64,000 nucleotides of DNA from Rhynchosporium graminicola (taxonomy: Eukaryota; Ascomycota; Leotiomycetes; Helotiales; Ploettnerulaceae), in NCBI GenBank assembly GCA_900074885.1, contig FJUW01000003.1, positions 248,001 to 312,000 of the forward strand. Direction: 5' to 3'. Shown piece by piece: positions 1 through 9,877 of this stretch (positions are counted from its first letter, which is position 1; each line of letters starts with the position of its first letter). The notes beneath the pieces were generated by a model. It had not been told where the DNA came from and did not search any database. It worked only from the letters and a program-made list of their open reading frames with translations. Position numbers and translations under genes: made by a program.

Positions 1-1030
1 AAAGCTCTACTTATACTATATCTACTGCTATTTCAGAGCTCTACTAATAATTACCTCTAATAGAGGACCTTAATTCGTTTTACGCTTTTAGATAGCTATT
101 TATATAATTCTAAGTACTAAAAGATAGCTTTCTTTAGTAGACTACTCGCAAATAAATAGCTAAATAGAAATCTATAACTAATACCTCTAGCGCTAATTAT
201 AACCTTTTATCTCTTACTATTAAGATAACTAGTCAGAATTCCTATCTATTATAGATTACGCCTAAATAACCCTCCCTTACGACTCCCTTAAAGGTCTCTT
301 ACCCTTTAAAGTCGTTTATAAATATATACCTTACGTTAATTAGAATTAGAAAGACTTACTTAACTCTATTATACTTACTAATAAATTAAATACTTAGTAA
401 GCTCTAGATTACGCTAATTATCTGCGTAATACTTAGACTACCGCTTAATTAAGCCTCTTACGCGTATAAGCTAAGATATCCCGATCTTATAATCGCTTAC
501 GCTATAAAGTCGACTTTACTATAGACGACCTTATTTAGCTAGATATACGCTATTTTATAAGTATTTAACCTAGTAAAAAACTCGACTTCCTGACTAATAG
601 ACCTTTCCGTATAGTTAAAAAAGTTAGAAGCTCTTACTATTTAGAACTCCCTACTAGTATAAAAGTATATAACGTCTTCCCTACTACTAAACTATAAAAG
701 TATCTAAACGATCCTTTACTAAGATAAACCTTACTACTACTACTACTTATTAATATTACTAGTAATAATAAATAAGAAATCGAAGATATACTTACGTGCT
801 ATAAGTAGTATAATAACCTTTTATATCGCGTCTTCTAGTTGAATTAAGATATCGATCTCATGTAGTATAATACTTCAGATATTAAGTATACTCCTGTAGA
901 GATTCAGTAGTTCCACCTCGATAACCTAATATAAGTAAGTCCTCTTACTAAGCTCCCTGATTAGCTAAAAGCTTTCTACGATAGAATAAACGATTATAAC
1001 TACTTTAATAGTAATAAGGAAATAGACTAA
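1..1030 (+). pseudogene. degraded pol C-terminus (integrase end and chromodomain) of copy A0
   Basis: Forward remnant of the family A polyprotein, matching A3 pol from 36537 to its TAA stop at 37563-37565. The stop here is TAA at 1028-1030, followed after about 40 nt by the 3' LTR. The frame is interrupted by many TAA/TAG codons consistent with CAA, CAG or TGG changed by C-to-T mutation on either strand. It cannot make protein. Confidence 0.8.
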
Positions 1031-1071
1031 CGCTCGAGGGCGAGCTTTTTTCAGAGAGGAGAGTAATATAA

Positions 1072-1305
1072 TATAATAACTAGTCAGATTAGAGGTTTCC
1101 CCCTATTAGTAGAAACACTTACTACTAAGCGAGATTACACGAGTAGAGTTTAGGAGCTCCTTTTCATATATATACTTCCCTTCTCTCTCTACTCCTTTAC
1201 TCCTTAGTTATAGATTCTAAGTTAATTCTTATTACTTCATATTTATAGTAATATGAGGTCTTATTACTAAGGTAGTTTTGAGACCTTTCTAGAGCAAGCG
1301 TCACA
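1072..1305 (+). repeat. 3' LTR of copy A0 (family A)
   Basis: 234 bp. It ends in GCGTCACA like the other family A LTRs; the 5' end reads TATAATAACT in place of TGTGACGACT, which is four transitions of the RIP type. It aligns end to end with 37602-37836. Confidence 0.85.
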
Positions 1306-1900
1306 GTAAGCTTTATAAAGGTAGGTAGTAATCTTATCTAAGTATAGATCTGGATCTCTCTCCAATAGAGCTATGATATATAGCTCTATATTGTTAGTTA
1401 TTACTAGCTAAGGACCTCTCCGGCGTCGATTTAGAGCCTCATCTTATGGGCCGACGATTTCGCTAGTAAATTATCTTATATATTATTCTATACTCTCTTA
1501 CTAAGGCGCGCAGGTTAAGATTCTCTCCTGAACGTAGTACTTAATCGATTTAGTATATTTTCTATACTAGCAGATTAGGAGCTATGATATTAACGTTATA
1601 GTAGACTCAATATATACTCTATAGATTAAGAGCTTCAAAAAGACGTAGTTAAGAGGTAAATCAGTATAGTAATTATAGAGCTTTAGTAGTTTCTAGTTCT
1701 GATAATTATAGTATATTAATATTTAGTGGGGTTCATACTAAAAGGCGGTATACCGGCGTTATTTACTGAAGAATCACGCTAAACCGAAGAATAGCTTATA
1801 AATCGATAGCGGGGCACGTCCTTATACCATAGATCTCAATTCTACAGTAGATATTGAAGGTATTCAGAAACGCGGTATACCCGTCTAGGCCCAAGGAGGC
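1306..1900. other. AT-rich RIP-like relic DNA of unknown origin
   Basis: Composition is like the mutated retroelements (TA-rich, CA-poor) until about 1900, where it changes to ordinary genic composition. I see no similarity to families A-D and no open frame. It may be another repeat fragment or unique DNA mutated by spread of RIP from the adjacent element. Confidence 0.5.
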
Positions 1901-3372
1901 TCGACATGACAATATGTTCAACGCAAGAAGCTCAATGATAGCCTTGCTGAAGACCGAAATCGAAGAAACCCAAGATCTATGGAAGCGTTCAAAATGATAA
2001 AAATCACCTGATTCGGAGTCTTGACAAATCTTTGTTGCATATCGCTATTGTCACTTGCGTAACCCGAAGTCTCAGCAAGTGAGGCTCGGCCCGCTCGGGT
2101 TACCCAGCTTACCTACTCGGTATTGTCCAAAGCATTTACAGTATTTTGTTGCACGTCGCAATTGTCGTCGCCTGTCGCGTGGAGGTTCCGTCGCCTAGTT
2201 TAGTGTTTTCACCTAGTCAGTCGCTTCATACGGAGGCAGTCCCGGTTGGTCGCAGGGACTTTCCGTCTGGATTACGACTTTATGACAGAAGAACAGGGTG
2301 CAGTCTGGAACTGGGAGAAACGTTACCAGAATGATCACGGAATGGTAGGCTTATCTATGTTACAAGCTGCTGGACTCAAGCTTACCACTAATGAGGCATA
2401 TGGTATCGTAATGAGGAGAGTGTCAATCAACGAAATATACTTGGCTTCTTCCTCAATTTCTCTGATCAGTAATCAAGGGGCAAGCGGAAGTCACAGATCA
2501 TCTTCGACAGCTTTGGGCAGATACACCTCTTCGAACAATCTCTTCAGCCAATGGAGAGGCCTGCGGGCGCGAACATGGTTCACTCACACCCAAGAACACT
2601 CGGCATCAGCCACTTGTCTGTACCACTCTGTACCACATTAATTTATATCACTGATCCAATTTCCAGCGCGGATGCTTGTTCCGTGTGAGAAGTCTGTTTT
2701 TGTGTTGGCTGTTGCTAAACAGTTATCAGTTGGCATTTTCATAGATTAAAGGATTGCTAAAGATATTTGTACCTAACTTCATCCGTGAATAGCACCTTAC
2801 GAGATCTTCCACGATTGGAGTTCGGTATTGTGATTGCAATTTAGAAGGAAGGGAATCACCTTGTGGGCTCAGAGTCAACTCGGAGTTTTCGCACTAGATC
2901 TACCGCACTGCTGGCGAGTGGAGAGGAGAATTTTCAACGTCGCGAACTAGATCATCCCGAATGAATCACGCAACCTGGTCAGCAAGCAGAAGATTAGGAC
3001 ATCAAATTCAATGCAGTAAGATGTCACATAGAAATGATGGAGTGCCTGATTATCAGGAAATTGAAGACAAAGTCTGGAGGAAGTCAAGGTTCGGTAACAT
3101 TCCAACATCATCAGATCTTCTAGTTTTCCGAGTGGAGGAAGTCCTTACCCTGCAAGTTTTAGGTACTAAACATCAATGGCGTGTGATGAAAGCCGTAATT
3201 AATAGGAGCATTCATCTGTTGGGCCTTCAAGGAAGAGGATGCGGACTCTCTCATTTGAATTGGTGCAAATTATTGATTTCTCTCAGTACCTTCTCTCTGA
3301 GATAGGTGAACCAGTCAACATATTATTAAGTCTTCGCCGAGCAGAATCGTTGTGATGATACTGTTTCCTTCT
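1901..3372. other. ordinary-composition DNA without a supported gene
   Basis: Two modest forward ORFs occur: an ATG frame at 2282-2641 (119 codons) and one at 2961-3305 (114 codons). Neither has a recognisable domain, a convincing splice partner or a composition bias that separates it from chance, so I do not call them genes. A structured inverted-repeat pair lies at 2051-2103 and is listed separately. Confidence 0.4.
2051..2103. repeat. two interlocked perfect inverted repeats (pseudoknot-like order)
   Basis: TCACTTGC at 2051-2058 pairs with GCAAGTGA at 2075-2082, and GTAACCCGA at 2059-2067 pairs with TCGGGTTAC at 2095-2103. The arms are in the order a-b-a'-b', so both helices together would form an H-type pseudoknot in RNA. 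No gene is recognised around it. Confidence 0.45.
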
Positions 3373-4280
3373 TCAATCCTCGTTCCGTACCCAGCATCCC
3401 GCGAATCCGACATAGACCGCCGTCGGCTCTGTAAAGTTCTTCAAGGTCGCATCCATCTAATTGGAAGACGTTAGTACGCACGACTTTCAACCCTAGGTTC
3501 CTAACGAAGGCTCCGACTCCCAACGGCAAAATCGACGGTTCATGACTTGAGAACGTACCAAATACTGCGCACAATGATCGGTGTGACCAGGACTCGCTAT
3601 TAACGAGTCAATCGCGGGACGTTCGTCGAAAATTGCCCCGAACTGCCTCTTCCACATCGTAGCACAGTGATTAATATGATCTCTCGTCGACGTCCAGTAG
3701 TGATCACTATGTGCCATTATATCGACTGTCTTGATTGGCTGCGTCAGGTTTCTGTCGTAATACCCGGTCCAGCTGTCGTCGTCTTGATACTCGTCAATCA
3801 TATCCTGGTCCCAGCATTGAGAAGGTATCCAATGGTTGAGGAGAATATCATATCTGCAGTCTAGCGCTTTCGCTTCGGCTGTTGAGTTGCCGCATGTGAT
3901 GAGTCTCGAGTTGGAGGTGATGTTGTGTCGATTTTTGGGTGAGTAGTCGTCTCCTTTACTTGTCGCTTGGGGAGTCGGTTGAGGTGTCGGGGAGATGAAG
4001 TAGATAACTGCGATCCACAGAGCTGAAGTAACGATGAACACTAAGCAGCATGAAAAGAGTCTACTATAGCGACCTTCAGGTTGATGACGTCGACTCTATA
4101 CCCAGCAATGGGGAGTTAGCAGAAGGATAAGACGTGTCCTAAAAAGCCATGGAGATATTGAAAAAGGAAAATATGGGCTTCCACGTTACGTACTGGTTCG
4201 GACTCTGTGTGATCTATTGTAGCATCGTCGGAATACTTGAGGAACGGCTGATGCTCCTTCTCAGCCACATGCAAGGTCAT
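3373..4280 (-). CDS. single-pass membrane protein with two HxxHC motifs (fungal family, distantly UstYa-like)
   Basis: Three exons on the minus strand: 4194-4280, 3559-4095 and 3373-3456, giving 235 aa. Both introns start GTACGT and end in TAG, and both are phase 0; intron 1 has branch site TGCTAAC and intron 2 has TACTAAC. The start ATG at 4278-4280 opens a 29-codon cytosolic head; a hydrophobic anchor lies at about residues 44-64, then a Pro-rich stalk and a lumenal or extracellular domain. The domain holds CGNSTAEA and a GC-like DCRYD segment, then HINHC (about 169-173) and HTDHC (about 200-204). The paired HxxHC motifs recall UstYa/DUF3328 oxidases of fungal peptide pathways, but the surrounding pattern belongs to a separate, mostly uncharacterised family. 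No precursor-peptide gene or other biosynthetic gene is adjacent, so no pathway is inferred. Gene model confidence is high, function low. Confidence 0.85.
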
Positions 4281-5254
4281 TTTGAATTTACTACGAATTG
4301 TATGTGAGATTCAGAGGAAATTCCTTGATCCCTTGGTTCCTTTCGATGCGCAAAGGTTGATAATATCGGTGTTCCAGCTGTTGTTCAAAGTCGTTCTGGT
4401 GACCGTCGGTGAGGATATGGAAATGTCAATGAAAGTGACGAGACTTTTCACCGACCATTCAGATCGCACAAAAAATGGTCACGGAAAAAGTAGTTAGATG
4501 AGGACGGCAGAAGGATTACACACAGAACGCCTCCATCTATCCGTGCAAAAGCTCAGCCATATGTTCAGGCAAAACTTGACACAAATCCTAATATGCCTTT
4601 TCTGCTTAGATTCAGAAGCGACGAATGATATTGTGCCATGCTTCATCCGAACTAGGCGAGGTTAACACAATTGGAAAGCATGTCTGTGCGCTTGCCATGA
4701 TCAAACATTCGTTGTTTGACCAAGAAACAGTTGAGGCTGATTACTCGCGACAAGGCCATAGCACTCAGACCGAAGCTAGGCCAAATGGTCTCCGGTGAAG
4801 CAAACTCGCCGCCAAAAATTATTGCTTTCTAAAATTATGAAATCTTTACATAACGTGAAGCCTTCCTATAGTAATGTCCTGTACCACCTCGACTTCCAAC
4901 ACAAGACATTTCCATGGGGTAATAATCAAGAGTCCCTACGTCGCCGGAATCGAATATCCCAGGCAAGCCAGCTTCGGCCAAGGTAGCTGCAAAATGAGTA
5001 TCGTCAATTTTTAATCTTTTGCACATGGGGAATGAATTTGCGAAAAGAATCATATAGACGCAGATCTCCTTACCTAGCCACTGGCAGTTGTGTGGTCGCT
5101 TTTCTCCTGCTCCGACGGCTCACAGGAGACACACCATAACTCAGTGCGCTGTGGCTGCAACTTCGATCAAGCGTACTTATGAAAAGCGTCCACTGATGCA
5201 AATCAAGAACTGTGATTGTTCGCTCCTTCTGGGCCTTCATTGCAAGTGTCCAGG
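4281..5254. other. intergenic, no supported gene
   Basis: Lies between the start of the HxxHC gene and the stop of QTRT2. Short minus-strand ORFs at 4835-5053 and 5070-5258 have no recognisable domain and no clear splice sites joining them to each other. I treat the stretch as the promoter side of the HxxHC gene plus the 3' flank of QTRT2. Confidence 0.4.
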
Positions 5255-6695
5255 TCATGTAAACGACTTCTCTCCGAATCCTTGCTCTTCGACAGCTGGT
5301 TGATCCGGTACCAGTCTGGTATCCTCCTTGTCGCCTCCAAAGTTTCCCCAGGCGGGCTTATTTTTCTTTGTCTCGAAAGGAACTTCGCTCTTATAGTGGT
5401 AACCTCTGACCCTAGGTCCCTGACCACTCTTCTCAGGCAACTCTGGCTCATAATATTTTGCAAACTCATCGCAGTCTGCTTCGAATGTTCCTTTCTTAAT
5501 GCTTTCTCGAATCGCCGCGAAGAATTCCGACAGGGAGTGGTGATTGTGAACTTGTAATAACACCCACCCAAGCATTTCCTTGGCTGCTAGTAGATGTTGG
5601 ATAAATGCTCTATGATGATCAGTGCAAGCGTAACATGTGCAGGCCGTCGTGATAGGAATTACAGATGTTGCATGATACGCTGGCCACATGTCGATCCCAA
5701 GAGGCAGTACTCCTTTTCGATCAGGGGATGTGACATCTGGCATTGGACGGGGGAATCGAAAGGTCAGAGCAATGCCAGCATCAGTTGCAAATCCAACAAA
5801 AGGTATAGTAAATATGTCCATGCCTAGAGAAATCTGCCGGAGAATATGACGCGGCGAAGTTGGCTCATCAAGTGAAAGACGTGCAAGTTGAGAGATAATA
5901 TTCGTGGCTGGAATGTCCAGAAGAACATCTGAGTCATAGAAGGCCAGGCCGGATAGCTCGTCTGCCAGATCATCTGCAATTGTGTTTATGTATTCCGCTT
6001 GATCCTGAAATTCGATCGGAAGAATAGGTGCGAAGACTGCTTGATCTTCACGCTTCTTCTTGAGAAGTTGGGTGAGCCATGCCTGTGTTCTATCGCCCAT
6101 TTTCAACACTCTTTTCGCACCTGGCCGGGTACCATGAGGGACGTCAGCAAAAGCGACTGCAATATCTGGACAAAGCTTTTGAATATATGAAATGTAGGCT
6201 TTGTTCGAGATAACCTGAAATCCAGTGGATGTATACGTTGAGATGGCAGTATTGCTGTTACCATTCGGAGAAGTCACAGCTGGCGTCCGGCGAGGTGTCA
6301 AGACCGTGGAAATGTCTGAGGGAAGACAAGCAAATGCATGAAGCGGTGAACTTCCTGGGGCGTTCATTACAGGCGGCCCTCCAAAGGGTGCCATTTCTAC
6401 AACTGGGAGCTGTTAGATCGTGCTTCGGCACGTGATAATTGTGACGGAAAAACTTACAATCTTCAAGTGCCATATGAATACCACCGAACTTTGTGTGAGC
6501 AGTGATGACATCTGGTGTAATATGTGGAATGACTCCTCTGGAGCCTATAGCAAAGAAATCTGGTGTAAGAACATCTTTCCGTCCAGGTAAAGAGAGTCGC
6601 CCAAGTCTAGGAGCAGAAAGACCAGGATCGCCAGAGCTCAGGATCTCAAATTTGAGCTTGGTATCTCTTTCTGGGATCTCGTGCGGGAAAGACAT
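5255..6695 (-). CDS. QTRT2: queuine tRNA-ribosyltransferase accessory subunit 2 (QTRT2)
   Basis: Two exons, 6458-6695 and 5255-6402, with a 55-nt intron (GTAAGT donor, TCTAAC branch, CAG acceptor) that restores the family's conserved ALED-FVEMAPFGGPP stretch; 461 aa in total. The eukaryotic tRNA-guanine transglycosylase is a heterodimer of catalytic QTRT1 and this subunit and exchanges guanine for queuine at position 34 of tRNAs with GUN anticodons; fungi that use it salvage queuine. Family marks seen here are ADVPHGTRPGAKR, the segment LPLGIDMWPAYHA, and the zinc site CTCYAC (Cys about 334, 336, 339) followed by the His ligand in LLQVHNHH (about 365). The C-terminal 80 residues are polar and probably flexible. 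The divergent neighbour is an LCCL gene; no functional link is implied. A plain TGT catalytic subunit is less likely because this C-terminal zinc region and the N-terminus match QTRT2. Confidence 0.93.
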
Positions 6696-7243
6696 TTCTT
6701 TTATAGGAGTTCGGCGTTTGTGGAAATGCTTGCATTAGGTACTAGATGTTCTGCAGGCCAGGAGTAAACCTCAGAAGAGATTGTGTTGGCCAGATGATTC
6801 CAAGATATTCATGTTAAGCGGCATAAATATTTCCATGAGGCTGTGAGAGTTTAGTTCCGGTGTTGATAAGTGGACAACCGCGACATAAAATCTCGCAGTT
6901 CCAAATCCGAATGAGGAAAGGCGAGACCACACTCTTCACGGCCTAATGAATACGGATAGGCTTATCATGCAGTCATGATAAGCAGTCTCGATAAACTACT
7001 ACCACTGTCAGCCTTGGCAACCAGCCTTGGGCTAGATATCGATGCTTCATTAGCCAGATTACTTCACTCTATGTTATCAATACAATCATTTCTGTTGATG
7101 TCGACCTATGTCATACTGTACCAGGTCCATTGAGCTATGCAATCATACCCAGCCCCTCAGTAGCACCCGAAATTTGTTAGTGGCCATCCCTCTTCGGAGC
7201 TTCCGGATATAACTAACTCGAGACAGGTCTCACAAGTCTCACG
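6696..7243. promoter_or_regulatory. divergent intergenic promoter region, QTRT2 (-) / LCCL gene (+)
   Basis: 548 bp between two divergent start codons. It must hold both promoters, but I see no strong TATA box at a convincing distance from either ATG and no binding motif I can name with confidence. Confidence 0.5.
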
Positions 7244-9205
7244 ATGCGACTTACCACTGACGAGGAAGGAGGAGGATACAAGCCGGTGGCAGACGAGCAT
7301 CCAGATAATCCAATTGTCGAGTCAACCCGAACCAACGTCTTACATATGAACAACCTCTCCGATGATAGTTCTCCGCCTACCCCGCGCTTTATGCAAGATC
7401 AAGCATCGTATCGATACATGAAATGGGTACCTACCTCTGTTCGGAGGTTGAGCAAGTCAACAATCAAATGGGCGAAAGGACCGGATCCACCACACGTACA
7501 TACTGTCGAAACGACATTGCCAATTATACAGGAGTTTCCTACTCGACTATTGCATTATTATATACCTAAAAGAAGACACAGAATCGTCCTTTTGGTGGCA
7601 TTCTACTTCACTTGGATCCTCACCTTCTCAGTCGTTATGCAAAAGAGCACCGTTGCTACAGAAATTGAAGGCTGGGGGACTCCGGGCAACATCGGATGTG
7701 GTAATACGTACTGGATGCCTGGAAACAGGTGTGGGCTCAATGGCAATGACTGCCGGCCTTTTAACGGGAGCGGATTTCCTTTTAGATGTCCAGCGAATTG
7801 TGCAAGTGTGAGGGTCCTAAATCCAAGAGCAGTTGGCGCACAAGAAATAAACTATCGACCTATGGTAATTGGAGGACCGTCAAAAGGTGACAGAACTTCA
7901 ATATATCGAAGCGATTCATTCATTTGTGGCTCGGCTATTCACGCTGGTATCATTGACAATGCAAAAGGAGGATGTGGGGTGGTCTCGTTAGTCGGCCAAC
8001 ATGGCAACTATGAGAGCTCGAAAAGGCATGGTATCAAGAGTATTGCATTCGACTCTGATTTTCCATCATCTTTTACCTTTCATTCCGGAACTGCATGCGA
8101 AGCCAGAGATGCTCGCTGGCCACTGTTGTTTGTCTCGCTTACATTCACTATATTGCTATCTTTGTTTACAACATCGCCATCTTTGTTCTTTTTCAGTATA
8201 TTCACCGGAGTATTTTTCCACGTGGGTCTTGCATCAGACCCACCGTGGCATTCCAATGTCACCGATCTGATTTCGAACCTTCTTGGAAAATACCTGCCCG
8301 CTACCTTCTGCGCTTTCGTTATCTACAGATACATGGGAGTTTGCAGAGCTCTCTCAGGCCTTACAGCCCAGATTGAGAAAACGGTCTTGTGGCTTGGTGG
8401 TTGCTGGTTCGGTGCTCTTTCCAACTATACCTTGGATTGGATCCCTATACAGCGACTGAATGCTCACGATCTCAAACAAGAGCCAGGCGCGAAACTGGCA
8501 TTAGCACTCATCGTGACCTTGATTGCTCTCATCATTATCAAGCAGGTGTTCTTCTTCCGCCGAGAAGGTCGCCTTATCCGCTACCTCGGACTCTACGGGA
8601 CGTTCATTGGAGCAATACTGCTCTCGTTGCTCCTGCCCGGTTTAAGTCTACGCATTCACCATTATATTCTTGCTCTTCTTCTTCTCCCAGGGACAAGCAT
8701 GCAGACAAGGCCTGCTCTTCTATACCAGGGCATTCTTGTTGGCTTGTTTATGAACGGCATCGCACGTTGGGGCTTTGATCCAGTTCTCCAAACACCAGCA
8801 GCTCTACAAGGTGACGCACAGCACAATTCTAAGCTCCCCATAATTTCACCACCCAACATCACACTTGGCCGAACCATATCTACGATATCTTTTTCCTGGC
8901 TTCCACCACCCGATCCATTCGATGGAATATCTATACTCGTAAATGACGTTGAGCGTTTTAGAGGCTACACTGATGAGGGTTTTTCGAGCGATAAGAATTT
9001 TGTCTGGGAAAGACCAGGCGCTGGGACAGGTGCAGGGGAGAGGACTGACTATTTTCGATTTGGTTACATGGAGGGTTCGAATAGTTGGGACTATACCAAG
9101 GCAGGCACGTGGAACAAGGAGGGGGAGTGGGTGGAGATGAAGACAGGTCCCAGTAAGGTCAGAAGCCGTGAAATGAATGGGGAGATCTTTGGTGCGAAGT
9201 TGTGA
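7244..9205 (+). CDS. LCCL-domain multipass membrane protein
   Basis: Uninterrupted 653-aa frame. Order of parts: polar cytosolic N-terminus (1-110), first membrane helix about 113-133, a Cys-rich segment GNIGCGNTYWMPGNRCG with five or more Cys (about 149-186), the LCCL core with YRSDSFICGSAIHAG and GGCGVVSLVG (about 221-251), then a run of about eight hydrophobic helices between about 292 and 520, and a globular C-terminal part after about 540 with a WLPPPDPFDGI strand and aromatic residues. LCCL domains are extracellular folds with a conserved Cys pattern; fungi have this fused to a polytopic membrane domain, and the molecular role is unknown. Length and motif order are typical for the fungal family, and no intron is needed. 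The start lies after a 548-bp intergenic gap shared with QTRT2. The alternative of a shorter start at Met35 is possible but less likely. Confidence 0.92.
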   Translation: MRLTTDEEGGGYKPVADEHPDNPIVESTRTNVLHMNNLSDDSSPPTPRFMQDQASYRYMKWVPTSVRRLSKSTIKWAKGPDPPHVHTVETTLPIIQEFPTRLLHYYIPKRRHRIVLLVAFYFTWILTFSVVMQKSTVATEIEGWGTPGNIGCGNTYWMPGNRCGLNGNDCRPFNGSGFPFRCPANCASVRVLNPRAVGAQEINYRPMVIGGPSKGDRTSIYRSDSFICGSAIHAGIIDNAKGGCGVVSLVGQHGNYESSKRHGIKSIAFDSDFPSSFTFHSGTACEARDARWPLLFVSLTFTILLSLFTTSPSLFFFSIFTGVFFHVGLASDPPWHSNVTDLISNLLGKYLPATFCAFVIYRYMGVCRALSGLTAQIEKTVLWLGGCWFGALSNYTLDWIPIQRLNAHDLKQEPGAKLALALIVTLIALIIIKQVFFFRREGRLIRYLGLYGTFIGAILLSLLLPGLSLRIHHYILALLLLPGTSMQTRPALLYQGILVGLFMNGIARWGFDPVLQTPAALQGDAQHNSKLPIISPPNITLGRTISTISFSWLPPPDPFDGISILVNDVERFRGYTDEGFSSDKNFVWERPGAGTGAGERTDYFRFGYMEGSNSWDYTKAGTWNKEGEWVEMKTGPSKVRSREMNGEIFGAKL

Positions 9206-9877
9206 ATTTTCGATGCCTCGTCTGGTTCAGGCATTGGGCATGAACAGGTTGGTGTAGATGGATTATGAGCATGTATGTAATCACCCAATAACGAAATGTC
9301 TAATGTTGTTCTCTTACCAGCTGCCATTATTTGCTCCAGAACTTGCTTCAACTGTCTATGCCCCGGAACTGTGACTTGGCACGGGTCCAATTCGCCATTG
9401 TGATGGTAATTTTACGCATGCAGGCTGCGCACCTGCGACTTTGAGTGGCAGGGCCCTCGACATCGATACATAACTGGTCTAACCGATTGGAAACGACTTC
9501 ACGAGCTCAGCTAAGAATATGCAGATAATAGAATATAGACTAAAAGATGAGACTCGCGAGCTTTGACATTAGTCGAAGTCCTATCAACAAGGATCGCACA
9601 TGCATTATGCAGACCGGCTCTATCAACGACAAATCAGATTGTATGCATCGCATGATGCTCCAATAAGTACTGTTGAGGTATCACTAGCCATCAAAATATT
9701 AAAAGAATCGACTTGCTATTCTGAAATGCAACGTGCTACAGAAGCGGGGATGCATCCCATGCACAGGGCTCTAATGTGATACCGCATTTTCGCGACCCTT
9801 CAGTCTTTGAAGAGTCGCACATTGTCCTCTCAACTGAAGACATTATTTCGCATTTTTCCATCTTCTGCTTAGAATTC
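9206..9877. other. intergenic, 3' flank of LCCL gene and promoter of permease gene
   Basis: Ordinary composition, no open frame with support. The permease reading frame is open upstream of its first ATG back to about 9776, but only a GTG is available there, so the ATG at 9878 is preferred as start. Confidence 0.5.

Larger units (their letters stand above)
1..1305 (+). mobile_element. Ty3/Gypsy LTR retrotransposon family A, 3' fragment (copy A0)
   Basis: This is the 3' end of a family A element; its 5' part lies before the window. It aligns without large gaps to 36537-37836 of copy A3, covering the end of integrase, the chromodomain region, the purine tract and the 3' LTR. The sequence is rich in TA and poor in CA, with many TAA/TAG codons in the old frame, as expected after RIP. 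Because the 5' LTR is outside the window no target-site duplication can be tested. Confidence 0.9.

Noticed and set aside
2021..2175. Weak direct repeat: TTGTTGCA..ATTGTC at about 2032 and again at about 2148
   Set aside because: Only about 22 bp with several mismatches; not enough to support a duplication.
2282..2641. 119-codon forward ORF with an acceptable ATG
   Set aside because: No domain, no homologous pattern that I recognise, no splice partner; length is within chance for this composition.
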